Assembly (NCBI RefSeq): GCF_010093535.1
Contig: NW_022985181.1
Coordinates: forward strand, 367,888 to 399,913
From: Lindgomyces ingoldianus
Lineage: Eukaryota; Ascomycota; Dothideomycetes; Pleosporales; Lindgomycetaceae
Direction: 5' to 3'
Length of the DNA stretch: 32,026 bases
This document shows, in pieces, positions 10,301 to 20,513 of this stretch. Positions within the stretch are counted from its first letter, which is position 1. Every line of letters begins with the position of its first letter. Below the pieces are notes generated by a model. That model saw only the letters and a list, made by a program, of their open reading frames with translations. It searched no databases and was not told where the DNA came from. The translations under genes and the position numbers were made by a program.

Positions 10301-10946
10301 CTTTAAATTTATTAGAATTAAAATCTATTTAAGTTTAATAAATATATACCTATAAAGCTTTAATAAGCAGTTTACAGTTACTATAAAAGTTACTTATATT
10401 AATTACTATTATATAGCTACTAGGATGTGCTAGAGGGTATTTAGAAATTAACCTAACATAAGTAAGTTTAGCTATTATAAGAGGTAAATTTATACTAAAC
10501 ATAAAAATAGTGTATTTACTTTAGACTTTAAAGCTATCTTATAAAGTTATTTAATTAGCTATTAAGAGAGTTATATAAGACATTATATATATTATTAGAA
10601 TTATTATCTCTTAAGTTATTAAAATTATTATTAAATAATATGTCTTTTAGTTCTAATATCTTATTATTAGGACTAAGGGGTTATTTAGGTAGAGAAGACT
10701 AGATGTATTTCCCTAGTAGAGGTTTAAGGGTATTAAGAGATAGCTAGGGTAGTACTATAGTAACATAAACACAATTAAAAGTAGATAAAAAAAAAGTAAA
10801 AGGTAATATACATTAACCACCTCTTAATAGTAGGACGTTAGAATATATAAAGTAGAAAAAGAAGAAGATGTAGCTAAGCAATAGTAGGAATATAGAATAA
10901 TAGTCTAGGATAGGTCCTAGTCTAGATAGTTGTAAGCTATAGAGGC
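7330..10946. other. 3.6 kb of saturated repeat sequence, unrecognised
   Basis: No open frame, no TIR or LTR that I can define. Plus-strand reading with stops ignored gives long non-random stretches between 7500 and 9000 (for example KACSLCNKCANSSVQDQA near 8590, with a possible Cys pair). It probably derives from a long coding region, but I cannot name it. From 7594 to 9285 none of the eight depleted trinucleotides occurs. A small less-mutated patch lies at 9286-9335. Confidence 0.5.
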
Positions 10947-10953
10947 TCTAAGT

Positions 10954-10997
10954 TTATAATAAAGTTTAATTATAAGTATAATTAAACTTTATTATAA
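10954..10997. repeat. Perfect 21-bp inverted repeat at a fold-back junction
   Basis: Arms TTATAATAAAGTTTAATTA... and its exact complement, separated by AG. The left arm equals the interior of copy A near 2456-2490, including the small natural palindrome AATTATAAGTATAATTA. In copy C the sequence turns back on itself there. Confidence 0.85.
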
Positions 10998-11012
10998 TTC
11001 ATAAGAATCGTT

Positions 11013-11386
11013 ACAGCTACTATATAATGTAAATTACATAAAAGAAAGTAGATTTAGGTAGAAAAGACCTTAATAGTTAAGAATAGAGCTTATCTAACTG
11101 CTTTAAAGGAGTTTAGAGCGCGTAGTAATAGGAAGAAGCTAAAGACGCAGGTGCGCGCTAAAGGAGGTAAGCTAAGTTAAAGGCAATGTAGGCAGTGCAA
11201 TTAGACTAGGCATAACTTGTGTACATGTAAGCAAGTAGTAGAAGTAGACTTTAAATAATATCTTGTGTTGTATTGCTTTATATAGGGCTAAAGTGGGCTG
11301 TTTTGCACTAGAATAGGGTGGTTTTAGTGGGGGCTTGGCAAAAGTAGCCAGCCAACCTGTGTGGCCGGCCAACCTGTTAGGTACGT
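11013..11386 (+). mobile_element. Right-end fragment of pogo element, copy C
   Basis: Corresponds to about 3497-3872 of copy A: the C-terminal part of the transposase, the Cys/His tail and the complete right TIR ending GGTACGT, followed by TA at 11387. The 5' side is lost. A short piece of copy A interior at about 10947-10986 precedes it but is not collinear. It is less mutated than copy A, keeping TTGGCAAAAG and both GGCC sub-repeats. Confidence 0.85.
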
Positions 11387-11539
11387 TAAGTATTTTACTA
11401 CTTGTAACTTTTACTACTTTTACTTATATAATTAACCTAACCTACACATAATAAAGAAGTAGAGTTAGATATTAAACAACATAATACACTATAGAAAAAG
11501 GACTATTTTTAGTAGTTATATAGCTTAATAATCTACTAT

Positions 11540-12796
11540 ATTAAGGGTTTGCTAAGGCTACTAAAATTATACAGATCTTTTATTACTTATAGTCTAAAAA
11601 TGCTTAAATTGTTTTTTTACTTCTCTACTAAAAAGTTTATAATAAGTCTAAAAAATATTTATTTAGCTACTATTACTTTCATCTTAGTAAATGCTGTTTA
11701 TGTTAATATAAAAAGAAAAAAGAAGAAGTTCTGTTTAACTTTTATTTATAAAATTAAGTGTTTAATTAAAGATAAGTAAGCATAATAGTTAAACAGTAAA
11801 CATAAAACTAAAGTATTAGTAAACTTCTAATTACTCTATAAATACTACTAGTACTAAGATGTATTTAGCTACACTACAGCTTACTAATTACTAGTGCATT
11901 ATTTATATAACTATATAATTGTTTTTATAGAGCCTCTACTTAATAGTTACAGCCTTTTATACAAACAAAATGTTAAAGAGCTAGAAGTAATAAAGAAATA
12001 TGTTATAAATAATCTTATATATAGCTTTATTAAGTAAAGTTAAAGCCTTTTTACATCTTTTATTTTTTATGTATAAAAACCTAATAGTAACTTATGTATC
12101 TACATTAATTACTATAAACTTAATGCTCTTACTTATAAAAATATATATTTAATACTGTGTATAGATAAACTTTTATTAAAACTAATAAAAGTAGTAATTT
12201 TTACTAAGTTTAATATTTATATAACTTTTAATAAGATTAGAATAAATCTAAGCTTTAAAAAGTGTACTACTTTTTAGATATAATATAAAACCTATAAATA
12301 TAAAGTTTTACTTTTTAGATTATGTAATAGCATAGGAACTTACTAGCGCTATATAAATAATATATTAATTAACTATTTATATAACTTTTATATTACTTAT
12401 TTTAATAATATTTTTATTTGCTCTAAAGATAAGGCAACTTATATTCTTTATATTATAAAAGTATTAGAAAGGCTTTAGTAAGTAAAATTATAAGTAAAGA
12501 TTAAAAAAAGTAAATTTTATATTACTTAAATAAAGTATCTAGCCTATATACTTTTAAATAAAGGACTAAAAGTTAACCTAGAGAAAGTTAAAGTGCTGTG
12601 TAACTAGTAAGCGCTTACTACTATAATAAGTGTAAAATTTTTTCTAGGCTTTACTAAATTTTAGTAATAATTTGTTTTAAAATCCTTATATATAGTAAAA
12701 CTAATTATTATGCTATAAAGTCTTACTACCTCTTTTATATAGACTTTAAGGTATAGTGTAGCTTTTAAAAAGCTAAAAGTAGTGTTACTAAGTATA
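11540..12796 (+). pseudogene. Ty3/gypsy reverse transcriptase, 5' part of pol (dead)
   Basis: Reading through stops gives the gypsy polymerase order. A linker comes first, then VKELEVIKKYVINNLIYSFI at about 11970, then the block LCIYINYYKLNALTYKNIY (cf. the family's RxCVDYRxLN). The active-site block near 12385 reads YITYFNNIFICSKDKA where the family has Y-x-DD. It ends with KVLERL and NLEKVKVLCN. Both catalytic Asp codons read as Asn. A plus-strand continuation resumes after the inserted transposon at 14639. The small frame at 11549-11779 is a surviving stretch of this relic. No flanking LTR was found. Confidence 0.85.
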
Positions 12797-12853
12797 ACAT
12801 GGTCCACAAGCGAATGTTCAACACAAGCGAGTGTTCCGCCCCACCACTAAAAC
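12797..12853. repeat. Left TIR of copy F, unmutated
   Basis: Pairs with 14580-14636 in inverse orientation with one or two differences. It keeps several TGG, CCA, CGA, TCA and CCG sites, unlike the adjacent interior. Confidence 0.88.
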
Positions 12854-12994
12854 GCAGCCAACCTACTACTAACCGCGATGCATTAACAACTATATAATTA
12901 ATTATCTTTAAAAGAGGCTAGAATTAACCTAGCTATTTAAGCTTTTAATAAAGACGTGTCTTTAACTAAAAGGCGCGCTGCAGCACTCTATAAT

Positions 12995-14520
12995 GTTAAT
13001 TAAATGGCTCTCTGCCAACAACGCGCAGGGATAACTATGCAACGCAACTGTATAGCTAACAACAAGAAGCTTACAAAGCTAGAAGAGGAGGTAATTATTA
13101 AGCATATACTTAATCTAGATTCCTAAGGATTTGCGCCTACTCTAGGTGCTGTATAAGAGATAGCTAATAAGCTTCTTACTAAGCGCAGCGCTCTACTAGC
13201 AAGTATTAACTAGCTATCTAACTTTGTTGCGCGTACGCTAGCAGTTAAAACTTACCTTAGCTAACTATATAATTACTAATAAGCAAAATGCAAAGATCTA
13301 GTAATTATAAGTAAGTAGTTTAAGCTTATAAAAGCTATATAATTAAAGTATAGCATTATAGATTAGGACATGTATAATTTTAACAAGACAGGCTTTTAGA
13401 TAGGGGTTATATTAAGCTAAATAGTTATTATAGGCATAGATAGACATAATTAGCTAAAGGCTATACAGCTAGGCAACTGTAAATAGGTAACAGTTATTGC
13501 AGGCATTAACATAAATAGGTGGGCAATACCTTTATACACAATCTTTAAAGGCAAGCATCACCTATCTGCCTAGTATAAGGATAAGGATATACTAAAGGAC
13601 TAGGCTATTAGTGTTAGCAACAACAGCTAGACAACTAACAAACATAAAATTACATAGCTAGAGCACTTTAATCTACACATAAAAGATTACTTAGTAGGCT
13701 TATAGCAGCTACTTATTTTTAATAGCTATAAGAGCTATTACTCTGTTAAATTCCTAGAGCTTTGTAAGCAGAGGCGTATTATAGCGCTCTGTATGCCAGC
13801 ACACGCGTCACATATTCTACAGCTGCTTAACGTTGGCTGCTTTTTACTATTAAAGCGCACATACAGTACTAAGATTAGCTAGTTAATTTACTACTAGATT
13901 AACTATATTAACAAGCTAACCTTTCTACTAGCCTTTAAAGCAGCATTTAGTTACTTAATTATAATAGATAATATCTGCGCAGGCTTTAGAGCTACAGGAC
14001 TAGTCCTATTTAACCCAGAGCTAGTGCTCTTAAAGCTTAATATATAGCTACCTAATTAGCTAGCTACTCTACTACTAAATACTACTTAGGAGGCTTAAAC
14101 ACCTAGTAATCTTTATAAGGTTAAGGCTTAGTTAACTCTACTATATAATTAGATTTAAAGGCATTAGAATTTATTTTTTTTTGCTATGCTTAATCTAGCA
14201 AAGCAGCTAAGTAAGGGCGCTACTAAGATAGCTTATGTTGCTGTTCTACAGCGCAATTAAGCAGCTGCCCTAGAGAGGGCCTATAAGGCAGCTACAAAGC
14301 GCAAGCAGCGTAAAAAAAAGTAAATTTAGAAAAAAGAAACTCTAACAAGTTATTAAGGCTCTAAGTTAAGTACTTAAAAGCTTACTAGTATAGCAGGAGG
14401 TAGCAAAATGCCTTAGGAGGAGTTAACTGCTAAAAGCAGCGCAGCGCGCGCACAGCGCTGCAAGCGCTGCAACAAGCCTAGGCATAACTCTTATACATAT
14501 AAGGATATTAAATAATCCTA
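12995..14520 (+). pseudogene. Pogo/Fot1 DDE transposase, copy F (dead)
   Basis: The clearest transposase relic. In order, with stops ignored: a helix-turn-helix region (LEEEVIIKHILNL near 13080), the catalytic core beginning MYNFNKTGF near 13370, VIAGINI and AIPLYTIFKGKHHLSA near 13490-13570, the second block LLIFNSYKSY near 13705, LCMPAHASHILQLLNVGCF near 13790, GFRATGLVLFNPE near 13985, and a C-terminal CKRCNKPRHNSYTYK-like Cys/His tail near 14460. Acidic residues of the DDE triad read as Asn in the first, second and third blocks. Stops (mostly TAG/TAA) stand at expected Trp or Gln codons. Confidence 0.9.
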
Positions 14521-14579
14521 TAGTAGTTTATTTTATATAGTATATTTTTGCGTTGTTAAATTAATAGTCTTTAAAGTTA

Positions 14580-14636
14580 AATTTAGTGGTAGGGCGGAAC
14601 ACTCGCTTGTGTTGAACATTCGCTTGTAGACCATGT
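14580..14636. repeat. Right TIR of copy F, unmutated
   Basis: Complement of the left TIR from GACCATGT inward to TTTAGTGGTAGGGCGG. Keeps TGG, CGG, TCG (twice) and TGA. Confidence 0.88.
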
Positions 14637-14638
14637 TA

Positions 14639-15980
14639 CTTACACTTTACTATTTTAACTTAGTTTTGTAAACTAAAATTAAAACTAACACTTTAAATAA
14701 AGTAGTAGCAGGAGTTTTTTTTAAGAATAAGTAAATAAAAATTAGTGCCTAGTTTTATTCTATAATAAGGTCTTATCTAGTTTAGAGCTAAACTAAAAGA
14801 TCTATAATAAAAAGCTATTTATAATTATTACTATGTTTAAATAATAAAGACCTAAGCTTACATTTATAGTAACTAGTACTTTAGTATATATAAATTATTA
14901 TTTATTAAAGTATTTTATAATAATAAAGGTACTTAATGCTTGCTAGGTCTATTAGGCTAAAAAGTTAGCTTAGTATTACTTTTAAATTAAGTACGCCTTT
15001 AGTAAAAATAACGCTAGAGTAGACATTCTTAGCTATTATAAGTAAAATATAGAAAATTTAAAAGTAGCTTAAACTAATAACTAGTTAAAGGTTCTACTTA
15101 AGCTGTACTAACTTTACTTTTAAATTAACTATAAACTAGCCTAGTACTATATTACTTAAACAACAACTTAAGCAGCTATACTAAATGTTATAAAAAAACT
15201 AAACTAGGTTATGTCCTTAGATTTTTTAAAATTAATTAATATACTACTTTAAAAAAATTAAGCCTTTTTTATGTAAAAGCAAGAACTCTTACTCTGCTAT
15301 TATTAAATAGGAAATAGACTACTCTATTATGCTAACTGCTTATGTATGCTAGCAGACTTATTACTGTGTACCTAGCTTATTTAAAAAGTCTATAACTAAG
15401 TATTTTTAGCACACTTAAGTGCTACTAAGTCTTATTAGTTACTGTTTTAAAAGTACTAATAAAAAAGTCTAAAGGCTACATATAAATAATATATATAAAA
15501 TTACTTTTATTATTATAAGGCTTATTTAAAATAAACTTAAACTCTAAACTTTATTTACCTTTTACTAATTCTTAATTAACTAATGCAGCATTTATACATT
15601 AACTTTAAGAAGTTTCTTAAAAATAAGTCTAGATATAATTAGATTATAGTTATAATTAATTACTTATTTAAATAAGCTATTTTTATCTCTTATTATAAAA
15701 TAATTAACACTTAAGAAATAACTGCTGTATTTATTTAATAAGTGTACTATTGTAGCTACATACCTAAAACTATTATTTTTAATTAAGAACTTTACTTTAT
15801 ATTTAGTTTCTAGTCTAAGTTTTATTAAATTTTAAGTATAAAAGTTAAGCTTTTTACTGCTTACTATAAAAAAAATAAATAGCTAAACTAAGATTATAAA
15901 TAAGTACATTAATTAAAAACTAAAGCCTGCATTAGCAGCTTTAGCAGCATTAACGCAACAATGTTGCTTAGCTTTAGTAA
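14639..15980 (+). pseudogene. Ty3/gypsy RNase H and downstream pol (dead)
   Basis: Continuation of the pol relic after copy F. An LTLYYFN motif followed by KVVAGVFFKN matches the start of the gypsy RNase H domain. LARSIRLKSQLS-type and TFLAIISKI segments near 14945-15050 match its end, where the family has RWAEFLS and ADALSR. Integrase sequence is expected beyond 15100, but I could not identify its zinc-binding or catalytic residues with confidence. No LTR is visible at the 3' end. Confidence 0.7.
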
Positions 15981-17275
15981 CACAGACACCTTTAACACTA
16001 TATTCTTTTATTATGCTAGTTAGCGCTAGAATAGTTAAGAATAGCGCACACTAACCTTCTTAAATAGAGTTATAGCAGCTTTATTCTTATTAGAGTCTTT
16101 TTTAAGCGCTTTATGCTTTTTCTTCTCTTTCTTAGTAATATTAGCTTTAGAGCAGGTGCGCTTCTTAAAAACAACCCTAGTCTTAGTAATTTTACCTATA
16201 ACACTACTGTGCGTGTACAGATAGTTGTTGTACAGGATTTTGTTTTTGCTATAAGCTATTAAGAGCTAGAACAGAGCTAATTAAGCTAGATTATACTGCA
16301 ACAGAAAAACTTATGCCTAAAAGTACTAAATAATAGTGTTTGCCTATAACATAACTATTATGTTAGCCTATGCTAACTAAGTAGGATTAAGCAGATTAAT
16401 AAAAAACATAATATTAAAAATAGTGTTCTTAAAAGCCTAATGTTTAAGTTTAAAAGAGACAGGAAGCTATTTAGGGTTAGCATAGACAGACTACGTGTAA
16501 ATACGCTAGAAGAAGCTAAAATATGCACTTTAAAGCACTTTTTACTAAATTTAAAGTAATAAGTATACTTTATGTACTTAATTTTTTTTTTCTTTATGCT
16601 ATAATGCAACTTATTATTTATAAGTATATAACAGCTACTACTTTTATTTATAATGCTCTTACAGGACATTTTATTAACATATTAGACATAAAAGTTATTA
16701 GAGCGCAGGTTTATATTAGTAGAAGCTAATTAATTTTTTTTAAAAAAAACTATAGCTAGATTATAATAAAGTAGGCTATAAAAGTTTATTTTAAAGTTAT
16801 TTAGTAAAGTTAAGTATAAGAGAAAAAGCTAAGAGCAGATTAGGTAACAGGCAGGCGTAAGTAAAGTAAAATAGGACTATTAAAGCTTATTAGCACCCCT
16901 TTATGCTAGATTGCGCTAGAGTAGCTTAAAATATACTTACCTTAAAAAGCTTAGAATCTTCTAAATTCTAACCTGTAGAGAGGGCAAAGGTGTAAAGGAG
17001 ATAGACTTCTAGGATAGTTAGACCCTATATATACTATTCTAACTACTACTCTACTAGTATAAGATAAACTACTATTTTACTTTTACTTCTACTTAGTACT
17101 TTTACTTTACTTTTACCTAAGAACTCTAGGTTGTTTTTAAATAAACTTGCATAAAATTAACTAAAATAGGTAAAAGTAAGCTTTTAGAGCATTACATAAC
17201 ACTATATTATGCTACTTAGGCCTATTGTTATCTGTTCTATCCTCTAAGTTGTAGGACTACTATAAGAGGGGATAA
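15981..17275. other. Saturated repeat sequence, unrecognised
   Basis: Mostly AT-rich and mutated. A minus-strand stretch around 16080-16190 reads KANITKKEKKKHKALKKDSN, basic and coiled-coil-like, without a family match. The frames at 16373-16669 and 16523-16729 overlap on opposite strands and look like chance frames in AT-rich DNA. A run of TTTTACTT repeats lies at about 17080-17120. Confidence 0.45.
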
Positions 17276-17476
17276 TGTAAGGCCAGATGTCCTAGAACGG
17301 GCTAGTGTGGCCTCACCTGACCTGTTTGGAGGTCATATGACCTGTGCCTTGTATATAAGCATGAATCCTGACAAGTGAAGCTTGGCAGCGATTCGTCTCT
17401 CTTACAATACACTCCTATCTTTCTCCGAAACCTTGCTCTCGATGCTATCAGTGCTATCTACCATCCCATCTTTACA
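17276..17476 (+). mobile_element. Probable solo LTR upstream of the NatB gene
   Basis: The mutation signature stops abruptly at TGTAAGGCCAGATG (17276). A possible end is TTACA at 17472-17476, giving 201 bp with TGTAA...TTACA ends and imperfect flanks GATAA/TATAA. A TATA-like box TATATAAGC lies at about 17352-17360, about where an LTR promoter is expected. An alternative end is CTTACA at 17401-17406. It could supply a promoter toward the gene downstream, but that is untested. The open frame at 17382-17597 shows no family signature. Confidence 0.45.
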
Positions 17477-17585
17477 TATAAAGTGTAAGTCTAAGGATAA
17501 AGAGAAAGCGCAGGCAGTTATTTGTTTTAACAAAGCCACTTTAGTTCTTACCCTAATAGGTAAGGATGCAGGGGGCGGGAAGCTT

Positions 17586-17892
17586 ATGCCCTCTTAGGGC
17601 AAGCCTTTTAGACAGAAACTACACGCATGGACATACCACACGCATAGACATAGTGGAGAAAGATCTTGCCCCTAGGGGCGAGCCTTTAGTCTAGAGCCCA
17701 GAGGCATAGATCCAGCACAGGATCCTTTTGCCCCTAGGGGCAACCCTTGAACCTAGAGCGCCAGACGCAATGGATTCAGCGCCAGGACTTCTTGCCCCTG
17801 GGGGTAAGCCTTGATGGAAGATCTCAAGACAGACAATCAAACAATATACAATACAATATATATACATTTTTTGGCCCTAGGGGGCAACTTAA
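17586..17892. repeat. Five dispersed copies of a GC-rich palindrome
   Basis: Copies near 17588, 17665, 17728, 17791 and 17871 share the core TTGCCCCTAGGGGCAA. The copy at 17728-17743 is a perfect 16-bp palindrome and the others are degenerate. Each of the first four is followed by AGCCTT or ACCCTT. Centres are about 60-80 bp apart. The last copy abuts the point where NatB-like coding sequence begins. Confidence 0.8.
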
Positions 17893-17896
17893 CCCT

Positions 17897-20513
17897 ATGC
17901 TAGTAGTACTGTTTGCCGCCATAGTATCAGAGTCTCAGGCCGGTGCGGATCCCCAATCACAACAAATCAATGCAGCTTTGGCAGCCAGATTCATGACCAC
18001 TATAATGCAAAAATCCAACACTTATAAGGTACACTCATTTCAACTTTCATTATTGCATGCCATAATACTAATTCAAACCGTGAGGACAGGACTACGACAT
18101 GAAACTATCTTCGCCACAGGACTTCGCGCTTTTGTGGGAAGTTTTGTTCAGGCACGAGATGTTTCAAGAGCTACGCAGATTCCTTCAGTGCGACGACAGG
18201 GAAAGACTTCGGGTACTTGTGCCCCACGAACGTTACCGGCGCTCAGCAAGCCTTCTCACTCTTCAGAAACAGCACCAATGGGACCAAGTGCTGGAGTACT
18301 GCCACCATTGGCTCCAAGATGTCTACAGGAACGAGGATCAGGCTCCATTGGACTGGGCTCCATTTGATGCATTGCTCGAACTTTCATGCGAAGATCCGGA
18401 GAGGTACTCACTGTCTCCATCTAAGCTTCTAATGCATGACATGCTTATCAAGTGTGTTGATAGATATTGGCGGTCTGTCGGAGCCATTTTGTCTGAACTC
18501 GTAGCCTCCGCAAAGACATCTAAAGTGCGACAGAGCAGGGAAGTCCTCCTTGCCACCATACTCTGGAAAGTTCAAGCAGGACGGCCAGGCTGGGTTCTGG
18601 GTTCAAATATCAGCACTCTGTTTCCTGCGAACAGCGAGTCTCTGGAGTTGGGAACATCATTTCTTAACTATATCTCCGAGTATGCGAGTAAGCCATGCTG
18701 CTTTAATGACCTCAGGCCGATTTTGGACAAGATGTCGGAGCCTGATCAAATGGAATGTCTGGATCTTATTGAGAAGCGGTACGAAGAGCGAATGTCGTTG
18801 ATGGATTGCAACGTGAGTTTTTTTGTTCAACCCTTCTGTTCACTAGAAGATATCTAACGACGTGAATGCCCAAGTCTCGATTTAGCCGGCAACAAGCATC
18901 TGAGGGAGTATCGCTCTTAAAGCTTCTATATCTCCGCGCCACTTTCGAGGAACCAGGGCCCACCCGGTGGCTACTCTCTGAGTCTCTTCGCTTACTACAG
19001 CGACTCGATTCTACCGACCTGGAAAATATGAAGGAAGTGTCAATACTCGCCGCCACATGCTGTTTACAGCTCGAAGACCTTAGCCCAGCCGATAGTCACA
19101 TGCGCCGCCAGCATCTCCACCTCATTTTAGCGGCTATTCTACTCTCTCAGTATCACAAGCTGGACCCAGACGATAGGCAAGTCATCGTGCTATCGATGCG
19201 CGTAAACATCGCACTCGGCACTCCATCCATTGCGCTGTCTCTTCTGCAAGATGTTCGTCTCAAGGGCATCCTTTTTGACACGATAGGCCACGAGTTGCTT
19301 ACACGAGTTTCCTCCTTCGCCCCAATTGATATAGACATTCCCGTACGAAAGGGCGCTCAGCGCACATGTGAGGATCTCTTGGGAACTGTAGATCGGAGCC
19401 TACGTTTTTATGACACTTGGGAGCGGGACCTATCAGAAAGACCTGTAGATTCTACAGAGAGACCCCAACATGGGGACATATTTGACGTCACAGTCATGCG
19501 CCAAAAGGCTCGGGAGAGCTTTACAAGGCGACTGATTGTTATAGAGCAGCGCCGTCTTGTGCGGGCCAGAAATCGTGAGAAAGACCTCGGCGACTTGTAC
19601 GAATTCGGTAATTGCATGAGTCTCATCAATATTTATATCTCCACAGATTGATTGACATCCACAGGGTTGTGGCTGCGAAACGTGTCCGACTCGAGGGCTT
19701 GGGACTTTGTAGAGCTTTTGGAGCCTAAGCCAACCCAAGCCATCCCTTACCTCTCATTTCAACGGCCCGTCCCAGGGGTGAGTTTTCGTGCGTCTTGTTA
19801 GTTTCAGAATCATATTATTCTAAATAATACTACAGAAAACCTGGCTGGCGACGCGTATCCTTCACGATGACACATTGAATATAATTGGTGGTCATGTATC
19901 ATTTCCGCCATCGGATATCGACACTGCTGAAAAAGTAGCTTCTAGCTGCGCTAACCTCGGGGAAGAGCTTGATACTGCCGAAATGATGGTAGAAGATGGG
20001 TGGAAGATTCTAAGATCCTTGGCGCGTAAATCGGGTATAGAGAGTAACGTCCGCGCTGATACGGAATTAGCAAGCCTGATGGTTCAGCTGGGGGAAGAGC
20101 TCAGCCGGATTCTCTCCACAATCAAGGGTCATCAAAGCCTCTACGGAAGGTGCACTGTGCTAGAATTTCTCCAAAAGGTCTTCTTGACTTTCGAACTTCT
20201 CCGAGGGATCAGATCGTTCGTCAAATGGCACATATCGAATCTGGCACCGAAGCGATTGAATCGAGAGAGCCTCAGTACTCTTGAAGGAGCAGTAGAAAGT
20301 TGCTGGATGGCATGTGTCGAATCAACCCAGCGGCTTATAATTCGGTTGCGTGAGCAAGGACTAGCGCAACTTATCGACGAGATAGAGGAAGACGCTCAGG
20401 GAAGGGCTATTATGGAACACTTTAGCAAGGAAATAGTAATACAGGAACTTGGAAACTTACAGAAACATAGATTAGCTATTCTAGATACGATCGTTAACTG
20501 TACACTACTATAA
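17897..20513 (+). CDS. NatB N-acetyltransferase auxiliary subunit (NAA25/Mdm20/Arm1-like), N-terminally truncated
   Basis: Proposed exons: 17897-18028, 18090-18812, 18875-19607, 19665-19777, 19836-20513, giving 792 codons plus stop. All four introns have GT...AG ends and the joined frame stays open. Family evidence: the block SKPCCFNDLRPILDKM near 18690 matches the conserved KPCCF-DL region of NAA25. The C-terminal half has the family's VNIALGTPSIALSLL and ILFDTIGHELLTRVSSFAP blocks near 19205-19320. Exon 4 reads LWLRNVSDSRAWDFVELLEP. NatB acetylates N-termini beginning Met-Asp/Glu/Asn/Gln; this subunit is the TPR-type ribosome-anchoring partner of the catalytic Naa20. The first ATG in frame is at 17897. 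About 150-200 residues of N-terminal TPR sequence expected in homologues are not found upstream, where palindromes and an LTR-like sequence lie. It may be a truncated gene or use an unrecognised upstream exon. The last 100 bp show weak mutation. Confidence 0.82.
18029..18089 (+). other. Intron 1 of the NatB subunit gene
   Basis: 61 bp, GTACAC...GACAG, phase 0, with branch-point-like ACTAAT at about 18067. It joins ...NTYK to DYDMKLSSPQDF. Without it the downstream frame would be read in a different phase. Confidence 0.8.
18813..18874 (+). other. Intron 2 of the NatB subunit gene
   Basis: 62 bp, GTGAGT...CCAAG, phase 0, with branch site CTAAC about 18 bp before the acceptor. The alternative acceptors at 18846 and 18885 both lead quickly to stops. 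It joins SLMDCN to SRFSRQQ. Confidence 0.78.
19608..19664 (+). other. Intron 3 with two in-phase acceptors
   Basis: 57 bp from GTAATT to ATCCACAG. An earlier acceptor CCACAG at 19641-19646 would give a 39-bp intron and add 18 nt, but the second codon added is TGA. The 19664 acceptor continues the frame into LWLRNVSD, so I choose it. Confidence 0.78.
19778..19835 (+). other. Intron 4 of the NatB subunit gene
   Basis: 58 bp, GTGAGT...CTACAG, phase 0. It joins ...RPVPG to KTWLATRILHDD. Confidence 0.8.

Larger units (their letters stand above)
12797..14636 (+). mobile_element. Fot1/pogo-type transposon, copy F, nested in gypsy pol
   Basis: 1840 bp between TA duplications (12795-12796, 14637-14638), with TIRs of about 57 bp beginning ACATGGTC. 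Each TIR holds two near-identical units (ACAAGCGAATGTTC and ACAAGCGAGTGTTC). Removing the element plus one TA joins the two halves of the gypsy reading frame without a shift. This is a different pogo family from copies A-E, with other TIRs but the same two-unit terminal design and similar length. Confidence 0.92.

Noticed and set aside
11549..11779. 76-codon lysine-rich frame
   Set aside because: A surviving stretch of the mutated gypsy pol linker, not an independent gene.
16373..16729. Two open frames on opposite strands
   Set aside because: AT-rich chance frames; overlapping and without homology.
17382..17597. 71-codon frame as the missing first exon of the NatB gene
   Set aside because: Sequence does not resemble NAA25 N-terminal TPR repeats and overlaps the LTR-like sequence and first palindrome.
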